From Candidatus Gastranaerophilales bacterium (lineage in GTDB: Bacteria; Cyanobacteriota; Vampirovibrionia; Gastranaerophilales; Gastranaerophilaceae), in assembly GCA_023662705.1 (NCBI GenBank), contig JAMPIM010000003.1, positions 1 to 64,000 of the forward strand: DNA of 64,000 nt, in the 5' to 3' direction. Within the stretch, counting starts at the first letter, position 1, and the number at the start of each line of letters is the position of its first letter. Shown here piece after piece: positions 40,136 to 48,725 of this stretch. The translations under genes and the position numbers were made by a program. Under the pieces are notes generated by a model, which made no database searches, was not told where the DNA came from, and saw only the letters and a program-made list of their open reading frames with translations.

Positions 40136-41509
40136 ATGTTATCAGGGTATCACAATCAAATACCTTTTAAAGCGGATTTGGCGCTAAATGCACCGCTTGC
40201 AAAGCCTATTGAAACCGTGCAGAAAACTATTGAAACTTCGGTCGATACTCTTGTCGGAGTTGATGAAAAGAATTCTAAAAAGGTTCGAAATGCTGTTGCT
40301 GTTGGTTCAAGTGTTGTTGTTTTATCAACTCTTGTAGCATTATTAAACCCGAGAATTTCACCCAAAGTTATTGAAAAATTAAAAACATTATCTCAAAAAG
40401 CGGGGATAAAAGCTGATAAAAACAAGAACGATACTTTTTGGAATAAATTTTATAAATTTGGAGAAACGGCTGCTGACAAAACGATTAAGTCAATAGGTTT
40501 TGTTAATAATTTTAACTCTGCAAAAGATGCTTCTTTCAAATGGTTTTGTATAGAGGAAAAAGATTTTCTTGCCGTTCGTAATAAATCAACCAGAAGTGTT
40601 TTAAAAAAAGTTGACGGCGGCGTGCGAAAAGTCTTGAAAAAACCGCATGAATCCATTACGAAATTCTTTGATAAAATTAGCAGACGCACAGTTTTATCAA
40701 AATATTCAAAAGCTTCTAAGAAATTGGATTCTTTGGAAGAACTTATTAATATGCATAAAGACGGGCTTTCTGAGGCTCAGAAACTTGAATTGGAAACTAA
40801 ACTTACAGAAATTAGAAAAATGAGGGAGTATTTTTCTGAAGCTAAAACACAGGAAAGATTTGTTGCTCAAGAACAGACAATGACTAATCTTGAACGTGAT
40901 TTCTGGGCTCGTTATCGTTCTTATCGAAACGGTTTTTCTAACAAATGGCAGAATAAAGGTGAACATATTAATAAGAACCTTTCATTCTGGGCACAGGAGA
41001 TTTTGAATCCTGCTCAATCAAAAATCGAATCAAACGGTGCGGATGCCGTATCGAAACTTATGGGAGAAAAAGGCGGTTATAGTGAAGTTGTAGAAATGCT
41101 TTCTCCTCATCTTTCTTTGGAAGAAAATGCCTTGTTTAAGAAACGATTGCAGGAAGCTTCCGTGTCGTTGAAGAAAGCTAATAAAAGTGAATGTGTCGAC
41201 TATTTTGGCAAGAAACGAGATTTGATGCTTGGAAGTGCGCCGACTGATATTGTAACGGCAATTGCAGGGCTTGGTTTGAGCGGTGTTGCTTTATCAACCG
41301 CAGACAACAATGATGAAAGAGTCTCAAAGCTTTTGACAGGAGTTTTTCCGATAATAGGAGGCCTTGGAGCAAATATGGTATTTGCTGCAAAATTGATATC
41401 AGGGCCGATTGCAATGATTTCCGGTTCGGGATTTGGTATTTTACTCCATGCGGTTGGAGATTTTGTTAATAAAAATATTTTAGGGAATAAGGAGGCAGAT
41501 AATGTTTAA
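40136..41509 (+). CDS. Membrane protein with N-terminal IPFKA motif, 457 aa
   Basis: IPFKAD lies at residues 9-14. A hydrophobic segment follows at about 51-67, then a long charged, coiled-coil-rich middle (about 95-360). Three hydrophobic segments close the protein, including TDIVTAIAGLGLSGVALST and LISGPIAMISGSGFGILL. The layout resembles the paralogous membrane proteins at 32.4-35.6 kb: motif, membrane segment, helical middle, membrane end. AGGA lies about 10 bases before the ATG. Function unknown. Confidence 0.65.
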   Translation: MLSGYHNQIPFKADLALNAPLAKPIETVQKTIETSVDTLVGVDEKNSKKVRNAVAVGSSVVVLSTLVALLNPRISPKVIEKLKTLSQKAGIKADKNKNDTFWNKFYKFGETAADKTIKSIGFVNNFNSAKDASFKWFCIEEKDFLAVRNKSTRSVLKKVDGGVRKVLKKPHESITKFFDKISRRTVLSKYSKASKKLDSLEELINMHKDGLSEAQKLELETKLTEIRKMREYFSEAKTQERFVAQEQTMTNLERDFWARYRSYRNGFSNKWQNKGEHINKNLSFWAQEILNPAQSKIESNGADAVSKLMGEKGGYSEVVEMLSPHLSLEENALFKKRLQEASVSLKKANKSECVDYFGKKRDLMLGSAPTDIVTAIAGLGLSGVALSTADNNDERVSKLLTGVFPIIGGLGANMVFAAKLISGPIAMISGSGFGILLHAVGDFVNKNILGNKEADNV

Positions 41510-42021
41510 CTCAATTTTTCAACAATTTCTAGAACATGTTTTTTCAATGTTTCATAGTCCTTGTTATTGTCGATTACAAAATCCCAGTCCTGAATATTAT
41601 CTAAATCAACTTCGGTAACGTCGTCCTCTCCGATTAGTTTTCCTCCGCGTGATTCTCTAATATCGCGGTCCGCTTCTACACGGATGGAGATTGCGCCTGC
41701 GGATTTGAAGATTTCGTATTCGTGTTTTATTCGGACATCTGTGACGACTTTGTATCCTTCTTGAGCGATAATTTTTTCGAGCCAGTAATCAGGAGATTGT
41801 TGTCTTCCCCAATTGCCTAAATCTATTAAACCTTGACGATATTGAGCTTTATTTTTTTCGATTTCTTCATAGGTTAAATTATTTTGTTTTCCGTATTCGA
41901 GCTTAATAATATCGCCCATTGCACAGCGTCTATACTCGGGCATTGCTTCCATGAGTATTTTTGCTGCAGTATCTTTGCCTGAATATTGTTTGCCTGAAAA
42001 AATAATAATCTGATTTGTCAT
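41506..42021 (-). CDS. P-loop kinase of the phosphomevalonate kinase / dNMP kinase type
   Basis: The 171-residue protein has a P-loop IIFSGKQYSGKDTAAKIL, then YRQGLIDLGNWGRQQSP, VVTDVRIKHEYEIFKSAGA, and WDFVIDNNKDYETLKKHV. The order and spacing match animal-type phosphomevalonate kinase (SGKxxSGKD, R-x-D...W..., DxR, DWVIEN) and the related phage-type deoxynucleoside monophosphate kinases. Animal-type PMVK is rare in bacteria, so a nucleotide kinase is the safer reading. It is probably leaderless: TGT-TATTAT ends 6 bases before the ATG. Confidence 0.65.
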   Translation of the reverse strand: MTNQIIIFSGKQYSGKDTAAKILMEAMPEYRRCAMGDIIKLEYGKQNNLTYEEIEKNKAQYRQGLIDLGNWGRQQSPDYWLEKIIAQEGYKVVTDVRIKHEYEIFKSAGAISIRVEADRDIRESRGGKLIGEDDVTEVDLDNIQDWDFVIDNNKDYETLKKHVLEIVEKLS

Positions 42022-42027
42022 AGTCTA

Positions 42028-42036
42028 ATAATAACA
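42028..42036 (-). promoter_or_regulatory. Extended -10 promoter, leaderless arrangement
   Basis: On the minus strand TGT-TATTAT (42036-42028) is followed by six bases and the ATG at 42021. No Shine-Dalgarno sequence and no clear -35 box are present; an extended -10 can do without a -35 box. Confidence 0.4.
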
Positions 42037-42045
42037 TAAATTATA

Positions 42046-44694
42046 TTAGTTTTTATGATTTGTATGGAATCCTTTTGGAGCAAAATCATTAAATATAAGT
42101 ACAGTTTCATCGATTGTTTCCGGAGTCGCAAACATTCTTGCACCGTTAAATCCTGAAATTTTTATTTCTGCAATATTTACTCCGTTATCCAGTGTGAATA
42201 TTTTTATGCCCGGGCGGTTAGCTTTTGATTCTGCTAACATATCCATATATTTTTCTGTATCTCGTAAAAAATCGATTTTATCAAAGTTGACTTTTGTCGA
42301 GTTCCAAAGTTTTTGTTTTCCTTCTTTATCAAGTATTGAAACGATTTCACGTCCAGTATTTGAATCTTTAAATGTTTTAACAGTATCATAATTCAGATAA
42401 ACAGTTTCAATGAATTCTTCTATCATTCGATTTTCGATTACGGTTCCTGAATTGAAGATTTCACAAAAATCACTCAGTATATTATTTTTTGACTCTTCTG
42501 TATCAAAAAATGTATCCAGTTTTAGCATAAACTCGATGGCTTTATCTTTGCTTCTAATGGTATTATTTATTCGCTCAACAAACAAGTTAGACTTATTAAA
42601 TAAATACTCATCAATTTCGTTATTATTAAGCATGTTTACAGCATTAATAATTTGCTGCACATGCAAAGGTGAATTATCATTATAAAACTTTGTGCAGTAA
42701 CTTTTTGCAGCTTGCAGCAGTTCATTATCGGGTTCTGTTAATACCAAATCAAAATAAGTCAGAATATTAGCCAAGTCTTTTCTGTCTTTAGGATTAAAAT
42801 CTTCACTTTCTTTATCTATATATTTTTCTGTCAGTTCTAAAATTGATTTTGACGCTTCAATTTGTTTTGTGTCATACAAATCATTATCTTTAGGGGAGTA
42901 TTTTGAACATATTTCTTGCAAATGATATAAACCGGCTTTTATTAAAGCATCCTGAAGAAGTTCCATTTTTGTTTGTAGTTCGTATGGTTCGTAATAGCGG
43001 TCAATCCATTTTTTGATTTCTTTATAAGATTCTGAATTGATGATTTCGTCTTTTTTGATTTGTCCGATTTCAAATTTGTCAAGTTGTTTGATGAAATCAA
43101 TTACTAAAGGTTTTTGGAATTCAGAACAGTTATCCTGTTTAAAGAGGAAGTCAATAGTAGTTTCAAATTCTTTAATATTTGAAATGTTGTTTTCATTGTT
43201 TGTATAAATATAGAATAGTCTGTCTTTTAGCTCATCATAATTATATTTGTCATAATCGCGTTTACCGTATTTTTGAGTAGGCGGTAAAAGTGCTTCATAG
43301 TTAATTCCATACTTGTTGACTAATTTATGGAAAGTAATACAGTCAATGTTTAATTCTTTGCATACGGTAGTTATTGTATTACTGTGAATAATTGCATTTT
43401 GGAGTTCTTCTTTTGTTGCATGTCTGTTGTATTTACGTAATTTTTCCCATTCTCCAAGAAGTCCGAATTTATGCAAAAGTTTTTTGTAATTAGTAGGTGT
43501 AAGTTGCGCTTTTTCGAGTTTATCTTTTTCAGGTAAATCCGAATAAAGAATTTCTTCAACCTGTTCTTTTGTAAAAGAAGCTATATAAGCTTGTCTGATT
43601 TGCATTTTTGACTGAAAACCAAAACGAGCCATAAGAGCGTAATATGTATTTGCATTTTTGCATCCGAGAATTTCCATTTTTTCATTCAAAGGAATTTCTC
43701 TTCTGAAAATTTCTTGCAGCTCTTCTTCTGAAAATTTGTCAAGAATATCACTGTTGTAGTTTTCTTTTAACTTGAACTCAAGAGCTTTTTTTCTGTATGT
43801 AACATGGTTTATGCCAAGCATTGCCCATTTTGTTTTTTCGGGAACCGGCATGTTATAAACTTCTTCAAACTGTTCTCTGGTAATATTCTGAGAATTTTCG
43901 CGCTGAAGTTGTAGTTTACTTTTCAGTTTGAATTTTTTAGCGAGACTGTTAAATTCTGTTGGTGTAATTTGTAATAACTCGCATTTTTCCTGCTTTTTGA
44001 TATCAAGATAAAATACTGCTTCAAATTCTTGTTGTGTTATTTTATCCAATTCTTCCTGACGTTTTTGAGCATCAGTTAAAATTTCATATTGTGCGGCCAT
44101 TGCTCGGTATTTTTGAATCCCGATTCCCAGTAGTTTTGCTTTTTCTTGTATGGTGTTATCAGTTAGGGCAATGGCGAGAAATTCATCTTTTGTTATATTT
44201 TTTGAGCGTTCCTGTTTTTGAGCTTGTTCGGTACGGCAATTATATTTTTCACAGTATTTGTAATAAGTAACCTCGCTGATTCCTAACTTGGTTAGTTTCT
44301 CAGCATGGTTTAGTGTTTTATCAAAATGTACATTTCTGAATTCATCTTCAGGAATATATTTTTTATTATTAGGGCCGCGTTGAGAAGGGTGCTCTAATTC
44401 GTGTTCTTGCAGTGCAGCATATAACGTAGGTCTGCTTATTGAAAGAGTTTCACATATTGCAGAAAGACTTAATCCTGCCGCAATTAGTTCAATTAATTTT
44501 TCTTTAGGTATAATAATTTTTCGTCCCGTAAAAGCAGGATTATTTTGCAGCGCAATATTTGCTATGCCAATATTTGCTATGGCTTCGCTTGATATTTTTG
44601 AATCAATCAAAGGTGCTGTAACATTGTTGTTCTCGACTATTTGTTGTTTGTAATTATAATAATTATTGAATATTTGAGAATTTTGAATCTTCAT
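42046..44694 (-). CDS. Tandem helix-turn-helix-like repeat protein with PAFTG motif, 882 aa
   Basis: NPAFTG lies at residues 52-57. From 59 to about 468 there are about eight repeats of about 52 residues. Each has a [I/F]TxEEF-type helix, then EKxxxLGI and TYxxxxxKF, the pattern of an HTH with its recognition helix; the first (LSISRPTLYAALQEHE) is a clear resolvase/MerR-like HTH. The C-terminal 400 residues are helical and acidic, without membrane segments, and end in a small beta-rich domain. It could be a modular DNA-binding protein or a solenoid scaffold. No family recognised. It has no ribosome binding site; TTTAAT ends 6 bases before the ATG. Confidence 0.7.
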   Translation of the reverse strand: MKIQNSQIFNNYYNYKQQIVENNNVTAPLIDSKISSEAIANIGIANIALQNNPAFTGRKIIIPKEKLIELIAAGLSLSAICETLSISRPTLYAALQEHELEHPSQRGPNNKKYIPEDEFRNVHFDKTLNHAEKLTKLGISEVTYYKYCEKYNCRTEQAQKQERSKNITKDEFLAIALTDNTIQEKAKLLGIGIQKYRAMAAQYEILTDAQKRQEELDKITQQEFEAVFYLDIKKQEKCELLQITPTEFNSLAKKFKLKSKLQLQRENSQNITREQFEEVYNMPVPEKTKWAMLGINHVTYRKKALEFKLKENYNSDILDKFSEEELQEIFRREIPLNEKMEILGCKNANTYYALMARFGFQSKMQIRQAYIASFTKEQVEEILYSDLPEKDKLEKAQLTPTNYKKLLHKFGLLGEWEKLRKYNRHATKEELQNAIIHSNTITTVCKELNIDCITFHKLVNKYGINYEALLPPTQKYGKRDYDKYNYDELKDRLFYIYTNNENNISNIKEFETTIDFLFKQDNCSEFQKPLVIDFIKQLDKFEIGQIKKDEIINSESYKEIKKWIDRYYEPYELQTKMELLQDALIKAGLYHLQEICSKYSPKDNDLYDTKQIEASKSILELTEKYIDKESEDFNPKDRKDLANILTYFDLVLTEPDNELLQAAKSYCTKFYNDNSPLHVQQIINAVNMLNNNEIDEYLFNKSNLFVERINNTIRSKDKAIEFMLKLDTFFDTEESKNNILSDFCEIFNSGTVIENRMIEEFIETVYLNYDTVKTFKDSNTGREIVSILDKEGKQKLWNSTKVNFDKIDFLRDTEKYMDMLAESKANRPGIKIFTLDNGVNIAEIKISGFNGARMFATPETIDETVLIFNDFAPKGFHTNHKN

Positions 44695-44727
44695 AGTATT
44701 ATTAAAAACTTAACAAGATAAAATTTG

Positions 44728-44934
44728 CTATGGTACGGGGTCATATCCGCCTTCGTTTAGTGGATGACATTTGGATATTCTTTTTATTCCCAGCCATCCG
44801 CCTTTAGCTATACCATATTTTATTATTGCTTGTTTTGTATATTCGGAACAAGTCGGATAAAAACGGCATCTTGGAGGAGTCAGTGCGGATATTTTTTGAT
44901 ATATACCTATTAAAAACAAAAGGAGTTTTTTCAT
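44728..44934 (-). CDS. yidD: Membrane protein insertion efficiency factor
   Basis: YidD helps YidC-dependent insertion of inner-membrane proteins. The 68-residue product has [29 protein letters not shown] and the closing [13 protein letters not shown], typical of the family in order and length. In many genomes it sits in the rpmH-rnpA-yidD-yidC cluster; here it stands alone, divergent from ychF. Confidence 0.95.
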   Translation of the reverse strand: MKKLLLFLIGIYQKISALTPPRCRFYPTCSEYTKQAIIKYGIAKGGWLGIKRISKCHPLNEGGYDPVP

Positions 44935-44984
44935 ATTTTAATGATACAATAAAGAAAGATGTTATGTATTAGAAAGGAATTATT

Positions 44985-46082
44985 ATGCTAAGAGCCGGAA
45001 TTGTGGGACTTCCTAACGTTGGTAAATCAACTTTGTTTAATGCACTTACTGCAACTAAAAATGCACAGAGTGCGAATTATCCGTTTTGTACGATTGAACC
45101 TAATGTAGGAGTTGTAACGGTTCCTGATGAAAGATTACAGGTTTTATCTGATTTATGTAAGGCAAAAGACATTATCCCTACCGTAATCGAATTTGTTGAC
45201 ATTGCAGGGCTTGTAAAAGGTGCGAGTCAGGGTGAAGGTTTAGGAAACCAGTTCTTGCATAATATCAGAGAAGTTGATGCTATTATTCAGGTTGTAAGAT
45301 GTTTTGATGACGAAAATACAATTCACGTAGCAGGCAAAGTTGATCCGATTAGCGATATTGAAATTATTAATACTGAACTTGCGTTAGCGGACTTGGCTTC
45401 TGTTGAAAGAAGACAGCAAAGAATCCTTAAACAGGCTAAAGGTGGTGATAAAGAAGCGGTTCTTGAATCTAAAGCTTTAGAGAAAATGAATGCTCTTCTT
45501 CAAGAAGGTAAATTTATTAATCTTCAAGAACACTTTACAGAAGAAGAAATTAATGCAATTAAGCCGCTTAATTTAATGTCAGTAAAACCTGTTATTTATT
45601 GTGCGAATGTTTCTGAATTTGACTTAAAAGACGGAAACGATTATACAAAACGTGTTGAAGAATATGCAAAATCTCACGGTGCTCAAACAGTTATTATCTG
45701 TGCAAGAATTGAAGAAGAACTTGTTGAACTCGGTGATGAGGGTGCAAAAGAATATCTTGCAGAATTAGGAATTACTGATAGCGGTATTAACAGAATGATT
45801 AAATCGGTTTATACTCTTCTTAATTTGATTACATATATTACAGCAGGTGAGAAAGAAGTTCACGCATGGACTATTACTGTCGGTACAAAAGCCCCTCAGG
45901 CGGCAGGTGTAATCCATACTGATTTTGAAAAAGGATTTATCAGAGCTGAAGTAACAGGTTACAAAGATTTTGTAGAATGTGGTTCTTATACTGCTTGTAA
46001 AGATAAAGGTGTTACACGTCTTGAGGGTAAAGATTATGTTGTTCAAGACGGTGATATCGTTCACTTTAGATTTGCGGTTTAA
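44985..46082 (+). CDS. ychF: Obg-family ATPase/GTPase YchF
   Basis: YchF is a ribosome-associated P-loop NTPase that prefers ATP. The 365 residues cover all parts: GIVGLPNVGKSTLFNALT (G1), the NYPFCTIEPNVG region, DIAGLVKGAS (G3), a non-canonical G4 (YCANVSE) typical of YchF, and the C-terminal TGS domain ending VVQDGDIVHFRF. AAAGGA precedes the ATG. Confidence 0.96.
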   Translation: MLRAGIVGLPNVGKSTLFNALTATKNAQSANYPFCTIEPNVGVVTVPDERLQVLSDLCKAKDIIPTVIEFVDIAGLVKGASQGEGLGNQFLHNIREVDAIIQVVRCFDDENTIHVAGKVDPISDIEIINTELALADLASVERRQQRILKQAKGGDKEAVLESKALEKMNALLQEGKFINLQEHFTEEEINAIKPLNLMSVKPVIYCANVSEFDLKDGNDYTKRVEEYAKSHGAQTVIICARIEEELVELGDEGAKEYLAELGITDSGINRMIKSVYTLLNLITYITAGEKEVHAWTITVGTKAPQAAGVIHTDFEKGFIRAEVTGYKDFVECGSYTACKDKGVTRLEGKDYVVQDGDIVHFRFAV

Positions 46083-46366
46083 TCATCTTTGTTAAAAAAG
46101 TATAAGATTTCTCTGTCGGCTACTGAAATATGAATTGATAGAGAGTTGCTGCTGTTATTTATCTTAACAGGAATATTTTGGCGTATGTAAAATTGACGGG
46201 TAGTTTTGTCTACTCCATAATTTTCTTGCAAATATTCGATGACAGCATCAGCAGTTGTATTTTCTTTAATTTTGCGAATTTCTTTTAACACTTCATCAAA
46301 AATTTCGTTTTCGGCTGATTCGGCAACTAATATCTTTGAATAGATACTAAATTGGTTGATATCCAT
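46079..46366 (-). CDS. Hypothetical protein, 95 aa
   Basis: The protein is small and acidic. It is helical in its first two thirds (AVIEYLQENYGVDKTTRQFY resembles a helical hairpin) and ends in short strands. AGGGA lies 7 bases before the ATG, supporting the start. It overlaps the ychF stop convergently by four bases and is divergent from comF. No family recognised. Confidence 0.55.
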   Translation of the reverse strand: MDINQFSIYSKILVAESAENEIFDEVLKEIRKIKENTTADAVIEYLQENYGVDKTTRQFYIRQNIPVKINNSSNSLSIHISVADREILYFFNKDD

Positions 46367-46439
46367 TTATAAATCCCTAGTTCTCCTCGTATATTCTTTA
46401 ACGGCAAAGTTGGGGAAAACTTTAATCTATATTAAGAAA

Positions 46440-46468
46440 TTGTTACATTAACAGATTTCTGTTAAATT
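46440..46468 (+). promoter_or_regulatory. comF promoter with a 14-bp palindrome in the spacer
   Basis: TTGTTA (46440-46445), a 17-bp spacer and TAAATT (46463-46468) lie directly before the comF ATG at 46475, leaving six bases between. The spacer holds the perfect palindrome AACAGATTTCTGTT (46450-46463). Transcription would start at the ATG, and a repressor on the palindrome would block the polymerase. Confidence 0.55.
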
Positions 46469-46474
46469 ATATAT

Positions 46475-47113
46475 ATGTTTAAATTTTTTAATTCGTTTCT
46501 TGATTTAATTTATCGTAAAAAGTGTTATTTTTGCGGGAATTCCAAATACTCTTTAAAAATGTGCCCTAAATGCTATGAAAAATTGGAGTTTTCTGATTTA
46601 AGAGCTAATCGTATTATTGATGGAGTGGATATTTACTGTGCGGGGGTTTATACGAAAGAACTCCAAAAACTTATTCGAGGGGTGAAATATCATAAACAAA
46701 AAGAGCTTGCTTATTATCAGGCAAAATTTATGTATGAGTATTTTTGCAAACTGGATAAGAAGAATTTTATTTTAGTTCCTGTTCCAATGCATGTAAAAAG
46801 AATTAAGAAAAGAAAATATAACCACATGGATTTGGTTTGCGAAGAGTTTTCTAAACTTAGCGGATTTGAGTGTCGTTTTGATTTAATAAAAAGAGTTAAG
46901 GATACAAAACCTCAGTATAAACTTTCGCGTAAAGAAAGATTAAAGAATCTTGCGGAAGCTTTTGAAGTTAATAAATCTCAATTAACAGACAAACCAATTC
47001 TTATATTGGATGATATCTGCACGACAGGTTCTACTTTTGAAGAAATGATTAAAGCTTTGAAATCGGCAGGAATGTCAAACATTACTTGTTTTGCGACTTC
47101 GACCCCTGTTTAG
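46475..47113 (+). CDS. comF: ComF family protein
   Basis: The 212-residue product has the N-terminal Cys cluster CYFCGNSKYSLKMCPKC (zinc-ribbon-like), then a phosphoribosyltransferase-type domain: VPVPMHVKRIKKRKYNHMDL and the PRPP loop ILILDDICTTGSTFEEM. ComF takes part in DNA uptake through a type IV-pilus-like apparatus in competent bacteria, although many members serve other roles. It probably uses a leaderless mRNA. The 3' end overlaps the convergent HNH gene by 32 bases. Confidence 0.9.
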   Translation: MFKFFNSFLDLIYRKKCYFCGNSKYSLKMCPKCYEKLEFSDLRANRIIDGVDIYCAGVYTKELQKLIRGVKYHKQKELAYYQAKFMYEYFCKLDKKNFILVPVPMHVKRIKKRKYNHMDLVCEEFSKLSGFECRFDLIKRVKDTKPQYKLSRKERLKNLAEAFEVNKSQLTDKPILILDDICTTGSTFEEMIKALKSAGMSNITCFATSTPV

Positions 47114-48596
47114 CTTTTGCTCTTTGTCTTATTTTTATATGAGATTCGTATGAATCAAGAAGCTTCTTTTCGTCCTGATTTTCTTCCACAAGTTCTTTTA
47201 CTGAATCTCCGATTCCGTCAAGTTCGGATTCGATTGCTTCGATTTGTTTTCTTAGTTCTTCTTTTTGGCGGATTTTGCCGTCGCGGTCGCGTTTTAGTTT
47301 AGCAATATTACCTTCACGTTCTTCAATTCTTTTTTCTGTATCTTCAAGTCCTTGTTTGCAATGTTTGGTCAAATCTAAATCAATTGCACCGTGAGTGTGG
47401 AAGAACAATGTTTTAGCAATGGACATCGGCCAGAAACGAAATCTTCCGCTAAGAGTTCCGTTGATTATTTGGCGGGCGATAAAATTAATTTGTTTTTGGA
47501 TATTTCTTGGCATGTCGGAATGATATTCAAAAAAGTCTTCATAAGGCATATTCCCGCGGAATCTGTTACAGTCCTTGTGCATAACCAGACCATTTTTCAT
47601 TTTATCTTTTCCGTCTTTTGAGCGCGGTATAACGTGCTCAAATGTGCTCATAACAGGATTGAATATTGATGTAAGAATCTTGTTATCGTCATAATTGTGG
47701 TTATGCGCAGCTACAAAGAATGAATCTTTTGTGGTAAATGTTGGCGGGATTTGGTCAATTTCTTTGTTGACTTTATTTTTAAGTTTTTCGCAATTGTGTT
47801 CTTCAAGTACTCTTTGATAATGTTCTTTGATTTTTGCCATACGAATTTGTGCATCAGGATTTGATGCATAAATGTCCATTGCTTCATCTCTCAGGTTATC
47901 AAAAAATTCTTGCGGCTCGGAAATTGCTCTGCTCATGATTTTTTGGATATTCTCGAAATGAAAATTAATTTGTTCTTCTGTTTCAAGCCTTTGAAAGCTG
48001 TTTTTTATTTCGTGGAATTTATATACTTCTTCTAATTGAACAATTTCTGATAAAGATTTGCGCGGATATTTTCTTGAATATATTTCTAACTGTTCAAATG
48101 TTTCAAGTTTTGTTCCGTCTAAGTAGCTTTTTAGCGGTGCCAGTCTTCTCATAACAACTGAAGAACTTCTAAGATTTGCTTTTGAATCATTTAAAATATT
48201 GCTGAACATGTTTCTGCGTGTTTTTTCAAGCTTATCAGGTCTTGCTGCGCACTTTTCTTTCGCTGCTTCAAGAATAGCTTCCTGAAGCTGTATATAGCTT
48301 GCAGGTTCTTGCATAAATCCTGTTAAAGATTTTTTAGGATTCATTTGAGCAAGGTTTTTTAATACATTCCAAATACCTTTTTTACGGTCCCAGTTGTCAA
48401 GCTCACCTGCTTTGAGTACTGATGCAAGCGGTCTTGAGATTGCTGCAAATATTTTTGCAAGCTGCTCGGGGATGATTACTTTTTTCCCGCAGCAGGCGCA
48501 AGGAACATTAGGAATGTTTTTTATATCATTATATTTAACTTTAAGCTGTCTTCCTTGAAATTGCGGTGTATTAACCGGCATGATTGATAAATTCAT
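47082..48596 (-). CDS. HNH-motif protein with N-terminal PQFQG motif
   Basis: PQFQG lies at residues 11-15. C33-x-x-C36 (CACC) then forms a possible zinc knuckle half. A long helical region (about 45-290) leads to an HNH core: FEHVIPRSKDG (His321), KNGLVMHKDCNRFRG (Asn335, His340, Cys343, Asn344). A predicted coiled coil occupies about 410-490. HNH cores cut or nick DNA in nucleases, but no known nuclease family matches the rest. GAAAGGG lies about 11 bases before the ATG. It could be a nuclease effector, a homing-type enzyme or a repurposed fold. Confidence 0.7.
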   Translation of the reverse strand: MNLSIMPVNTPQFQGRQLKVKYNDIKNIPNVPCACCGKKVIIPEQLAKIFAAISRPLASVLKAGELDNWDRKKGIWNVLKNLAQMNPKKSLTGFMQEPASYIQLQEAILEAAKEKCAARPDKLEKTRRNMFSNILNDSKANLRSSSVVMRRLAPLKSYLDGTKLETFEQLEIYSRKYPRKSLSEIVQLEEVYKFHEIKNSFQRLETEEQINFHFENIQKIMSRAISEPQEFFDNLRDEAMDIYASNPDAQIRMAKIKEHYQRVLEEHNCEKLKNKVNKEIDQIPPTFTTKDSFFVAAHNHNYDDNKILTSIFNPVMSTFEHVIPRSKDGKDKMKNGLVMHKDCNRFRGNMPYEDFFEYHSDMPRNIQKQINFIARQIINGTLSGRFRFWPMSIAKTLFFHTHGAIDLDLTKHCKQGLEDTEKRIEEREGNIAKLKRDRDGKIRQKEELRKQIEAIESELDGIGDSVKELVEENQDEKKLLDSYESHIKIRQRAKAKQGSKSQNK

Positions 48597-48725
48597 TTGT
48601 TTTTATACCCTTTCTTGTATTTATCAGAAAACTTCTCAAAAAAATTTTTGCTAGCGGATTTGAAAAAAATATCAATATTGTGTACTATAATATAAAAGCG
48701 CTTTGTTTGAATAGAGGAGTGATTA

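Noticed and set aside
48660..48691. Promoter TTGAAA...TATAAT before ctpA
   Set aside because: The TATAAT at 48686-48691 is good, but the spacer to TTGAAA is 20 bp. A real -10 is likely, but the pair is not convincing.
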